A DNA stretch of 41,727 nucleotides, taken from Trueperaceae bacterium. Its GTDB lineage: Bacteria > Deinococcota > Deinococci > Deinococcales > Trueperaceae. The notes under the pieces were generated by a model. That model searched no databases and was not told the DNA's origin. It worked only from the letters and a program-made list of their open reading frames with translations. Numbering within the stretch: position 1 is the first letter of the stretch; every line of letters starts with the position of its first letter. The DNA lies in assembly GCA_020431825.1 (NCBI GenBank), contig JAGQHN010000018.1, forward strand, positions 1 to 41,727, in the 5' to 3' direction. The position numbers were made by a program, and so were the translations under genes. Positions 7,732-15,299 of the stretch are shown piece after piece.

Positions 7732-8564
7732 GGATTCTCCCCCGATCCGCCATTATTTTCTGCATCGGGATTTGTTGGGTCTGGATTTATGAGGGGATCT
7801 GTTTCGTCAGGGTTTGGTGCTGGGACCTCAGGTACTGGCGATTGGCCCTCGGTCACCACCGCATAGCTGTGCTTATTTTGTGAAGATAGAAACTCTACCT
7901 TGCTGGTAATCGCAAGTAAAGATGGCTCAATTGGTCTAAGCTCAAATTCAAACATACGCCTGTCAGCTGACAGGCTACCCCCAAGTACTGCCAGATCAAC
8001 ATTGAGGGCACCCGGGGCAAGCTGCGAAAACAGCGCAAGATTGTCCCGACTTGCTCGCAAACTACCCTCGACGAACTCAAAGCGTTCACTATCCCAGCTT
8101 ATTAGCGCACGAAAAGCCTGAAGATCGCGTACATTCTTAAGATCAGCTCGCAGAGTAATGGTTCGCTGAATTTCGGTCTGAGGAACATTCAGACTTAGTT
8201 CAGCTGGAGGTGGTTCGGTAACTACCAGACTAAAGTCAGTAAAGGTCTTTGAAAGCTTGGCGTCAGATACCGTGATGGTAAAATTAAAGGTTCCCGTTCC
8301 GCTTGGCGTACCCACGATGGACCCACCTGAAAGCTCGAGCCCAGGTGGCAACTCGCCTTTAGATAACTCAAAGGTATAAGGCGTCAGCCCTCTCACTGCC
8401 CGAATATTTGCGGTATAGGCTTCACCAAAATAGGCCTCGGGCAAACTATCATTAATGATGGCGAGTGCCCCCGAATCTCCGGACGTGGTTAGCTCAGAAT
8501 TGCAGCTAGAAAGACCAAAAATGACTATCAAAACAAGTAAAAATACAGCAAATCGCTGTTGCAT
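7728..8564 (-). CDS. Lipoprotein with putative Ig-like and cohesin-like domains
   Basis: This 278-residue lipoprotein has the lipobox LSSC with the lipidated cysteine at 21. Residues about 36-115 look like a putative Ig (He_PIG) domain: AYFGEAYTANIRAVRGLTPY, then GELPPGLELSGGSIVGTPSG and TGTFNFTITVSDA. Residues about 119-245 resemble a cohesin domain: a beta-sandwich beginning LSLNVPQTEI, with LQAFRALISWDSERFEFVEG and the late GGSLSADRRMFEFELRP. The end is a Pro/Asn/Asp-rich tail. Cohesins bind dockerins, and the third gene of this operon encodes a dockerin. The lipoprotein would anchor that protein at the membrane surface. Domain calls rest on sequence pattern and have not been tested by profile search. 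It is the first gene of the operon and is transcribed divergently from the GH13-like gene. Confidence 0.75.
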   Translation of the reverse strand: MQQRFAVFLLVLIVIFGLSSCNSELTTSGDSGALAIINDSLPEAYFGEAYTANIRAVRGLTPYTFELSKGELPPGLELSGGSIVGTPSGTGTFNFTITVSDAKLSKTFTDFSLVVTEPPPAELSLNVPQTEIQRTITLRADLKNVRDLQAFRALISWDSERFEFVEGSLRASRDNLALFSQLAPGALNVDLAVLGGSLSADRRMFEFELRPIEPSLLAITSKVEFLSSQNKHSYAVVTEGQSPVPEVPAPNPDETDPLINPDPTNPDAENNGGSGENP

Positions 8565-8785
8565 AAACCTACTCTACCGAATTGAAGTATGAGTCAGTTT
8601 AAAAATTTATACCTTTGGTTGAACTAAAAAGCCCTTTCCTGCCAGACGCCAATGTCTTTTCTGGTTTTCTCTAACAGGATCACTTGCTATGTCACAAGTT
8701 TTGCTATGTCATACTTAGGAAAACCTTATGGCTTACGGTAACTAGAGTAGTTATAGTGCCTACTAAGACTGGGAGGCTCGAGTCT
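8565..8785. promoter_or_regulatory. Divergent intergenic region with an 11-bp direct repeat
   Basis: This gap separates the secreted operon (-) from the GH13-like gene (+), so it must hold both promoters. TTGCTATGTCA occurs twice, at 8684-8694 and 8701-8711, with a 17-base period. The copies could be paired operator half-sites or part of a promoter (TTGCTA resembles a -35 box). No strong TATAAT is evident. GGGAGG at 8771-8776 is the ribosome binding site of the gene at 8786, and a CTCGAG (8777-8782) lies between that site and the start codon. Confidence 0.4.
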
Positions 8786-11700
8786 ATGCAAATCAAATTC
8801 GTCTTACCTATTTCCCTGCGGGGTAGTGTTCGGGAGTTCCACGTTAAACGGCTGGCACGTGAACGCTATGCCATTGACAAAACCTTGTTTTCCAGTCATG
8901 GCAATCTTTTACTTGCTGATTTTGCCAGCGCGCAGGCTCTTGCCTTTAAAATAAATCAGGCTCGAGAAGTCGCAAAATACCCTGAACTTGCCGTTCGTGC
9001 TGGCGATCTTTACGCAGCCGGCTTGCTTGATGAACTGCTCCATTTACTGGTCGAAGCCTACAAAGAGCAAATTAACAAAAAGGTCATGGCTGAAGCGCTC
9101 GAGCTTGCCAAAGTCACCTTTGAAAGTGAAATGGATAAAACGCTGACTGACTTTGCCAGCGACTTTCCTCCAGCTACTGTTTATGACGGCAGCCAGAAGC
9201 TTGAAGACTACCTTCAAAGCAGTGAAGATGGGGTCTCTAATAAAGAGATTGTGCTTGAAGAACTCCTCATGCTTTACCTTGCCAACGCGAACCCGGCCAT
9301 GGCATCCTTTAGTGAACTTATTGATGACTCGAGCCTTAAAGCAAGCGCCTATGAAAAGGTTATTAAACTTTTAAAAGACTTCTTTGCGGAGCAACCTCCT
9401 TTAATCTCTGGCGAAGGCTCGCTCTTTGACATGCTCCGCGCCCCAGCCCTGGCAAGCCCGGGTTCACTCGAGGGCCAGATTGCCTATATTCGGGATAAAT
9501 GGTCGCCTGCCCTCGGCATAAAATTCCAGGCTTTGCTGGCACGTATTCTTACAACGTTAGATATCTTAAAAGAAGAACAAAAAATGGGCTTTGTTGGCGG
9601 TGGCCCTCCCCCAACCCATGTTCTGGACTTCGTCACCATGGGCACAGAAACGCTCTCGCGCCGTGAGCGCCACGAGTACGAACGGTTTAGCCCTGACAAG
9701 GCCTGGATGCCCAGAGTAGTAATGCTGGCCAAGAGCACCTATGTCTGGCTAGACCAGCTCTCTGGGCAGTATAAGCGGGATATATCCAAACTTGACCAGA
9801 TACCTGACAGTGAACTTGACGAATTGCAGCGTCGCGGTTTTACTGGCCTCTGGCTCATAGGTCTCTGGGAACGAAGCGAAGCGTCAAAACGCATTAAGCA
9901 CTTACGGGGTCAGCCTGACGCTGTCGCCTCAGCTTACGCCCTTTATGACTATCAAATTGCGCATGATCTGGGGGGTGACAGTGCCTATGAAGATCTGCGC
10001 AACCGGGCCTGGCAAAGGGGTATTCGCCTTGCCAGTGACATGGTGCCTAACCATGTTGGTATAGACGGACGCTGGGTAGTACAGCATCCTGAGTGGTTCT
10101 TACAGCTTGATCACAGTCCCTATCCTGGCTACAGTTTTAATGGCCCTGACCTCTCTTCAGATGAAAGGGTCGGCATCTTTCTCGAAGATCATTACTATGA
10201 CAGCAGTGACGCTGCCGTCGTCTTTAAACGACTTGACCGCTGGACGGGTGAAAATCGCTATATTTATCACGGTAATGACGGCACCACCATGCCCTGGAAT
10301 GACACTGCGCAGATTAATTACCTGAATCCTGAGGCCAGGGAAGCCATTATTCAGACAATTTTGCATGTGGCTCGCAAATTTCCGATTATTCGCTTTGATG
10401 CCGCTATGACGCTTGCCAAGCAGCACATCCAGCGGCTCTGGTTCCCCGAACCCGGTCATGGTGGCGCCATTCCGTCCCGAACTCAGTATGGCAGCATGGT
10501 TCACGAAGATTTTGAGCGGGCCATTCCTCAGGAGTTCTGGCGTGAAGTGGTTGACCGGGTTGCTGAAGAAGTGCCCGACACCCTCCTGCTCGCCGAAGCT
10601 TTCTGGATGATGGAAGGCTACTTTGTCAGGACCTTAGGCATGCACCGCGTTTATAACAGCGCCTTTATGCACATGCTTAAGCAAGAAGAAAATGCCAAAT
10701 ATCGGCAGAGCATAAAAAATACCCTCGAGTTTGACCCGGAAATCTTAAAACGCTTTGTTAACTTTATGAATAACCCCGATGAAGAACCTGCCATCGAGCA
10801 GTTTGGCAAAGATGACAAATACTTTGGGGTTTGCCTGCTTATGTCAACCATGCCCGGCCTGCCCATGTTTGGTCATGGTCAGGTTGAAGGCTACTACGAA
10901 AAGTACGGTATGGAGTACCGCCGTGCCAAATGGGAAGAGCAGGCCGACAGCTGGCTCATAGAGCGGCATTACCGGGAGATATTTCCGCTGCTCCACCGCC
11001 GCCCTGAATTTGCGGAAGTTGAAAATTTCTTGCTTTATGATTTTTACACTTCAGAAGGTCAGGTGAATGAGGATGTTTTTGCCTATTCCAACAATTATAA
11101 CGGCAAGGCCTCTCTCATTCTTTACAATAATAAGTTCCAGACAGCCAAAGGCTGGATAAAATGGTCAGCTGCCTTTAAAGACAAGCGTGACGGTCATCTG
11201 AAACAGCGGGAAGTAGCCGAGGGTCTTGGCTTAAAGGGTGGCGAAAAGCAATTTGTCATCCTGCGTGAGCAGATGTCTTCGCTCGAGTACCTTAAGCGCT
11301 CGAGCCAGCTACAGGAGCAGGGTTTTTACACCGAACTGGAAGCCTTTAAATATCATGCCTTTGTGGATATTCGTGAGGTTTACGACGAAGACGGCAAATA
11401 CGAGAAGCTCTACGATTACCTCGGCCAGGAGGGAGTTGATAGTGTCGACGAAGCCCTGCAAGATTTAGACTTTACTGAGGTTTTTGTCGCCCTGAAAGCC
11501 TATCTTGCCGCGGACTTAGATCTTAATGAAGTTATCAAAACACCCGCCATTCAAGTCCTCAAGCTATCGGTAGATAAGGCACCCGGTAAAGTAGCACTGA
11601 ACGCCCTGAATAAAAAGCTCGAGTCCTTGAAAAGCCCCCTATCTAAAGATGCTGAGGAGTTAAGTACTCTGCTTCAGGCACATCAGCCTATGGTAACGAT

Positions 11701-12232
11701 ACTTGGCTTATTAAACAATCTGGCCCCCAAAGAAAAACTTGCTAATGCTAAAGCTCTGAGGCTCGAGCGCTTCTGGCAGAAAAACTATGGCAACGAGCAA
11801 AGCAGGCTACTTAGCGTGGTCCTGAGCAGCTCAGCAAGCAGTTTAAAAGAGCAGTTACGTGAAATTCTGCAAACAAGTGAAGGCCAGAGATTTATTGCTA
11901 CCAATGAACACGAAGGTGTCCTCTGGTTTAATCAGGAACGCTTTCGCCTGCTTGCCACACTGCTAGCGGCTGATACGTATCTCAGAGAAGCAAAGCTTAA
12001 GCTCGAGCCTTTACTTAAGGAAAGTTTGGACCTCGAGCGGGTAGCAGAGTACAGATTTGATGCCCTCTTAAAAGCGCTTACCGCAAGTGAAAAACCTGAG
12101 GCGAAAAGCCTGAAGTCCACGACGCCCAAAAGCAAAAAAGTTGCAACTGTGGCTAAAAAAGCCAAGGCAGAGACAAAAACCGTAAAAACAAAAACGAAAG
12201 CGAGAAAGAAGCCAAAAACAAACGAAAACTGA
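8786..12232 (+). CDS. Large cytoplasmic GH13-like alpha-amylase-family protein with Lys-rich tail
   Basis: This 1148-residue protein has a GH13-type catalytic barrel in its middle. The start is ATG 8786, 9 bases after GGGAGG; an in-frame TTG at 8684 would add 34 unlikely residues. Residues 1-300 are a helical N-terminal region unlike common amylases. The four GH13 regions are visible: DMVPNH at about 418-423, IIRFDAAM with nucleophile Asp538, LLAEAF with acid/base Glu604, and NFMNNPDE with Asp665. With no signal peptide it should act in the cytoplasm on glycogen, maltodextrin or another alpha-glucan or trehalose-like sugar. A long C-terminal helical part follows, and the last roughly 45 residues are Lys/Ala/Thr-rich, histone-H1-like. 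Similar long proteins are known in Chloroflexota and Deinococcota, but I know of no established substrate. Confidence 0.85.
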   Translation: MQIKFVLPISLRGSVREFHVKRLARERYAIDKTLFSSHGNLLLADFASAQALAFKINQAREVAKYPELAVRAGDLYAAGLLDELLHLLVEAYKEQINKKVMAEALELAKVTFESEMDKTLTDFASDFPPATVYDGSQKLEDYLQSSEDGVSNKEIVLEELLMLYLANANPAMASFSELIDDSSLKASAYEKVIKLLKDFFAEQPPLISGEGSLFDMLRAPALASPGSLEGQIAYIRDKWSPALGIKFQALLARILTTLDILKEEQKMGFVGGGPPPTHVLDFVTMGTETLSRRERHEYERFSPDKAWMPRVVMLAKSTYVWLDQLSGQYKRDISKLDQIPDSELDELQRRGFTGLWLIGLWERSEASKRIKHLRGQPDAVASAYALYDYQIAHDLGGDSAYEDLRNRAWQRGIRLASDMVPNHVGIDGRWVVQHPEWFLQLDHSPYPGYSFNGPDLSSDERVGIFLEDHYYDSSDAAVVFKRLDRWTGENRYIYHGNDGTTMPWNDTAQINYLNPEAREAIIQTILHVARKFPIIRFDAAMTLAKQHIQRLWFPEPGHGGAIPSRTQYGSMVHEDFERAIPQEFWREVVDRVAEEVPDTLLLAEAFWMMEGYFVRTLGMHRVYNSAFMHMLKQEENAKYRQSIKNTLEFDPEILKRFVNFMNNPDEEPAIEQFGKDDKYFGVCLLMSTMPGLPMFGHGQVEGYYEKYGMEYRRAKWEEQADSWLIERHYREIFPLLHRRPEFAEVENFLLYDFYTSEGQVNEDVFAYSNNYNGKASLILYNNKFQTAKGWIKWSAAFKDKRDGHLKQREVAEGLGLKGGEKQFVILREQMSSLEYLKRSSQLQEQGFYTELEAFKYHAFVDIREVYDEDGKYEKLYDYLGQEGVDSVDEALQDLDFTEVFVALKAYLAADLDLNEVIKTPAIQVLKLSVDKAPGKVALNALNKKLESLKSPLSKDAEELSTLLQAHQPMVTILGLLNNLAPKEKLANAKALRLERFWQKNYGNEQSRLLSVVLSSSASSLKEQLREILQTSEGQRFIATNEHEGVLWFNQERFRLLATLLAADTYLREAKLKLEPLLKESLDLERVAEYRFDALLKALTASEKPEAKSLKSTTPKSKKVATVAKKAKAETKTVKTKTKARKKPKTNEN

Positions 12233-12409
12233 CCTTTAAACCGAACAACCGTCTGTTGAGTGATGTAGCTAGCCATAAGCAACTCGAGCGTGATCTTTTG
12301 TGAAAAAGTTTGCCAACTTTCGCCTTATTGACAAAAGCGCTAAAAACTTAACATAGCTAGCACCAGCCATACACCATACTGGTAAAGATTTCGGTCAATT
12401 GGAGATAAG
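12233..12409 (+). promoter_or_regulatory. Candidate promoter for zinc-ribbon gene
   Basis: In this 177-base gap TTGACA (12328-12333) is a perfect -35 box; 17 bases on, ACATAG (12351-12356) is only a weak -10. A CTCGAG is present at 12283-12288. No terminator for the preceding gene is recognisable. GGAG about 8 bases before ATG 12410 serves as ribosome binding site. Confidence 0.4.
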
Positions 12410-12862
12410 ATGATCTTTTTTGGTTCTCGCAGTCGTCAGGTCAAGATAGGAGAAGGTGAATTTAACTGCCCTGTTTGTAACGCTGAAAGGGTTTACAAGC
12501 ACATGCGCACTACCGTATATTTCACCCTTTACTTTATCCCTCTTTTTCCTATAAGGCGTTTAGGGGAATATATTACCTGCCAGGCTTGTAATCAGGCCTT
12601 TGATATGCGGGTACTCGAGTACAAACCACCCTCTGAAAGCGAATTACTTGTCTCGCAGGTTCAGACTGAACTCGAGGCCGGTATGCCCATTCACATGATG
12701 GAGAAAAAACTGCTCAATAACGGTCAGTCGGCAGAAACAGCGGCGCGCACCTTAGAACAGGCATCTCGCAAACTTTTAAAGACCTGTACAAGCTGCGGCT
12801 TTAGTTATATTTCAACGGTGACAGCCTGTACCAATTGTGGCGGCGAACTTAAACTTGACTAG
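12410..12862 (+). CDS. Zinc-ribbon protein
   Basis: This is a 150-residue protein with two pairs of zinc knuckles at each end. Cys20-x2-Cys23 with Cys57-x2-Cys60 form the first ribbon, and Cys126-x2-Cys129 with Cys140-x2-Cys143 form the second. Between the first pair is an aromatic hydrophobic stretch (TTVYFTLYFIPLFPIRR, about 34-50), typical of a common bacterial zinc-ribbon family in which the first ribbon is followed by such a segment. The middle (about 75-120) is probably helical. The biochemical role of the family is not known to me. It has its own candidate promoter and is followed by a cupin gene with a short gap. Confidence 0.85.
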   Translation: MIFFGSRSRQVKIGEGEFNCPVCNAERVYKHMRTTVYFTLYFIPLFPIRRLGEYITCQACNQAFDMRVLEYKPPSESELLVSQVQTELEAGMPIHMMEKKLLNNGQSAETAARTLEQASRKLLKTCTSCGFSYISTVTACTNCGGELKLD

Positions 12863-12892
12863 CGCTATCTCCTGATCGGTTAAACTGTGGAT

Positions 12893-13450
12893 ATGTCAGA
12901 GTTTGAGCGTATATATAATTCAGTCCAAAAAGATTGGGTAACCTTTTTAACGACAGCCAAGCAAAGTTCAGGAGAATATAGCCTGATTGAAGTTGAATTA
13001 TCACCTGGAGGCGGGGTTGCACCGCATTTTCACACAAGATTTGCTGAGACCTTTACAGCAATTAGAGGTCAGCTGTCTATCTTGCTAGAAAAAGATATTC
13101 TCGTTTTGGAAACAGGCGCTTCTGTTACGGCCAAGATTGGTATACTCCACCGCTTTTTTAATGCCAGCCAAGAAACTATTCGCTTTCAGGTAATGCTTTC
13201 CCCCGGTGACAGCAACTTTGAAAATGCACTCAGGACAGGTTACGGACTTGCATCTGCAGGAAAAACCAATGCCAAGAGTATGCCAAAAAATATGCTCGAG
13301 CTTGCAGTCTTAGCAGACTGGAGCAATACAGTGATGCCAGGGCCAACCGCAAAGATAATCAAACCGGTCTTTAAGCAACTTTTGCAACTTGCCAAATATC
13401 GGGGCGTTGATCAGCGGTTATTCAAACAATATTGCCAGAACAACACTTAA
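12893..13450 (+). CDS. Cupin-domain protein
   Basis: This is a single-domain cupin of about 185 residues. The start is ATG 12893 or the GTG two codons earlier (12887); neither has a clear ribosome binding site. The metal-binding motif is visible: PHFHTRFAETF with two His and one Glu (about 45-52 from the ATG), then GQLSILLEKD, and later GILHRFFNAS supplying the last His. The N-terminus (SEFERIYNSVQKDWVTFL) and the C-terminal 50 residues (ending in helices rich in Lys and Gln) are outside the cupin core. Function is unknown; such proteins include dioxygenases, isomerases and sugar- or signal-binding proteins. It converges with the hydrolase at 13455 with four bases between them. Confidence 0.8.
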   Translation: MSEFERIYNSVQKDWVTFLTTAKQSSGEYSLIEVELSPGGGVAPHFHTRFAETFTAIRGQLSILLEKDILVLETGASVTAKIGILHRFFNASQETIRFQVMLSPGDSNFENALRTGYGLASAGKTNAKSMPKNMLELAVLADWSNTVMPGPTAKIIKPVFKQLLQLAKYRGVDQRLFKQYCQNNT

Positions 13451-13454
13451 CTTT

Positions 13455-14213
13455 TTAAAGTTCAAAACAGTGTAAATCATCGGGTACGCTTAGTTCACCG
13501 CTAAAAATATCCCCAGCTTCTTTGAGCATATTCTCAGCGGTGCCATAGCGAGCAATATGGGTTAGTGCCAGCGCTTTTGCCCCAGCCTCTTTAGCCATCT
13601 GCGCTGCCTCGGCAGCAATCGGATGCTGTAGGTCTTTGACTCTGGGAATATAGCTAGCTCCATCTGCCCTGGCACAAAGAGCGTCACAAAGATATAAATC
13701 AGCATGTTTAGCCACTTCTATGGCATTATCACAAGGTAGCGTATCAGCACTAAAAGCAATCACTTTGCCCGCATGCTCGAGCCGAACCGCAAGCGTTGGC
13801 ACCCGGTGCACAACTTCAAGAAACTCGAGCGTGTAGCCGGCTATATCGTAAGCCCTGCCCGCTTCAACAGGATGAAACTGAACATGCTCGAGTACATTAA
13901 AAGCAGCCTCACCATAAGTAAGAGTCAAAAGGTCTTTGGTAGCCTGCAAAGCGTCTGCGGAACCATATAAATGAAGCGGATTAGCAGCAATGGCTAAGGC
14001 CATTACCCCACCAATATGATCGCCATGGCGGTGAGTTAGTACAGCATGATGAAAGCCCTCAGGCGTTTTGCCAAGAGCTTTTAAACGGCGGACAAGTTCA
14101 AAGCCACCGCAAGTATCAATAAGCAAGGGCTCTCCAGCAGCTTCGACTAAAAATCCGGTAGTAGCTCTGGTGTAGTGCAGCGGCGCGCCAGTACCCAGGG
14201 TATAAAGCTTCAT
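13455..14213 (-). CDS. Metallo-beta-lactamase-fold hydrolase (RNase Z-like subgroup)
   Basis: This 252-residue cytoplasmic metallohydrolase begins MKLYTLGTGAPLHYTRATTG, the opening strand and glycine turn of the RNase Z / arylsulfatase-like subgroup. The zinc motif THRHGDHIGG gives His61, His63, Asp65 and His66. A later Asp (FSADTLPCDN) and C-terminal His (LALTHIARYG) complete two metal sites. It lacks the exosite insertion of a true tRNase Z, so another phosphodiesterase or lactonase activity is as likely. It lies 69 bases downstream of the DHOD-like gene and could be the third gene of the PFOR operon. GGGAGG precedes the start, which itself lies in an inverted repeat. Confidence 0.88.
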   Translation of the reverse strand: MKLYTLGTGAPLHYTRATTGFLVEAAGEPLLIDTCGGFELVRRLKALGKTPEGFHHAVLTHRHGDHIGGVMALAIAANPLHLYGSADALQATKDLLTLTYGEAAFNVLEHVQFHPVEAGRAYDIAGYTLEFLEVVHRVPTLAVRLEHAGKVIAFSADTLPCDNAIEVAKHADLYLCDALCARADGASYIPRVKDLQHPIAAEAAQMAKEAGAKALALTHIARYGTAENMLKEAGDIFSGELSVPDDLHCFEL

Positions 14214-14273
14214 ACAACCTCCCAGTCCTTACTCTCCCAATCTTACCCAATGTATGAAGCTATCCCAGGTACA
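14193..14273 (-). promoter_or_regulatory. Inverted repeat enclosing the start codon of the MBL-fold hydrolase
   Basis: AGCTTCATACA (14206-14216) and TGTATGAAGCT (14251-14261) are an exact 11-base inverted repeat. The similarity continues imperfectly outwards (GTACCCAGGG against CCCAGGTAC). On the minus-strand transcript one arm contains the hydrolase ATG and its first codons, and the 34-base loop contains the ribosome binding site. The structure could mask the start codon or act as a weak terminator after the DHOD-like gene; there is no T-run, so I prefer translational control. Confidence 0.5.
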
Positions 14274-14282
14274 ACAGAGCAT

Positions 14283-15299
14283 TTAGCGACTTAACACGCC
14301 TGTCGGGTCCTGACGCCATGACTGCAGCACTTTCATGTAGTTAGCGCGCTCAAAAGCTTCAGGGTTGGCAACATTCAGTTGACTCATACTACCTTTCATC
14401 TGGGTTACTGAGTCATAGTCATGATCGTCCATCCACTGGATAAGGGCGTCCTGAATCTCTCTAAATCTAGCAACGCCATTTCTAAGGGGTTCAGAGGCCA
14501 TCATCGTGACGCTGGCTCCTGCCATGAGCCCTTTTAGCACATCAAAATGACTATGAACACCGCTGGTCAGGGCAAAATCTACGGGAACGCGGCCATACAA
14601 AATGGCAATCCAGGTCAGCGGCAAGCGTAAATCATGAGAATTACTGAGGACAAGGTTTGCCTTTACATCTAAGGTTTCCAGGTCAAAGTCCGGCTGATAA
14701 AAGCGGTTAAAAAGCACCAGACCATTGGCACCTTGCTTGGCAAAGAGTTTGGCCATGTGGGCAAAGCTCGAGAAGTAAGGACCAACTTTAACCGCAACAG
14801 GTATTTTTATGCTTTCTCTCACGCTGCCCAAAATATGCAGATAGCGCTCTTCAATTTCAGTAGCACTTAATTCGGGGTCAGTAACCAGATGGTAAAGGTT
14901 GAGTTCAAGCGCATCGGCACCAGCATCTTCAAGATATTTGGCGTAGCGCAACCAGCCATGATCGGTTATACCGTTAAGACTAGGGATGACAGGAATGTCA
15001 ACGGCGGCCTTAGCAGAGCGCACCAGCTCAACATAGTCCTCTGAGCCAAGGTTAAACTGCTCGGGCTCCGGAAAATAGTCAAGGGCTTCAAAGTGGCTAA
15101 AGGTACCGTAGTGCAGGAAGTGATCCAGGACTTTACCCTCTTGCTCAATCTGCTCTTCAAACAGGGAGTGCATGACCACAGCAGAAGCGCCACCATCCTC
15201 TAACTGTCTTATGCCCTCAAGCGAATAGGACAAAGGGGAGGCCGAAGCCACCAGCGGGTGCTCAAGCTCGAGCCCCAAATAGCTCGTTTTTAAACTCAT
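14283..15299 (-). CDS. Dihydroorotate-dehydrogenase-like FMN protein
   Basis: This 338-residue TIM-barrel flavoprotein is related to PyrD/PreA. The N-terminus ([20 protein letters not shown]) is the typical start of the family. [27 protein letters not shown] and [20 protein letters not shown] correspond to the FMN and barrel strands. Class-1A enzymes keep a catalytic Cys in the active-site loop; I do not see it clearly here, so true dihydroorotate oxidation is doubtful. Its ATG overlaps the PFOR stop by four bases (ATGA), so the two are translationally coupled. This pairing recurs in anaerobes and cyanobacteria and suggests an electron-transfer partner fed by PFOR or ferredoxin, not pyrimidine synthesis (inference). 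Confidence 0.85.
   Translation of the reverse strand: MSLKTSYLGLELEHPLVASASPLSYSLEGIRQLEDGGASAVVMHSLFEEQIEQEGKVLDHFLHYGTFSHFEALDYFPEPEQFNLGSEDYVELVRSAKAAVDIPVIPSLNGITDHGWLRYAKYLEDAGADALELNLYHLVTDPELSATEIEERYLHILGSVRESIKIPVAVKVGPYFSSFAHMAKLFAKQGANGLVLFNRFYQPDFDLETLDVKANLVLSNSHDLRLPLTWIAILYGRVPVDFALTSGVHSHFDVLKGLMAGASVTMMASEPLRNGVARFREIQDALIQWMDDHDYDSVTQMKGSMSQLNVANPEAFERANYMKVLQSWRQDPTGVLSR

Noticed and set aside
8684..8785. N-terminal extension of the GH13-like protein from a TTG start
   Set aside because: The 34 extra residues look unlike protein N-termini of the family, and GGGAGG lies exactly ahead of ATG 8786.
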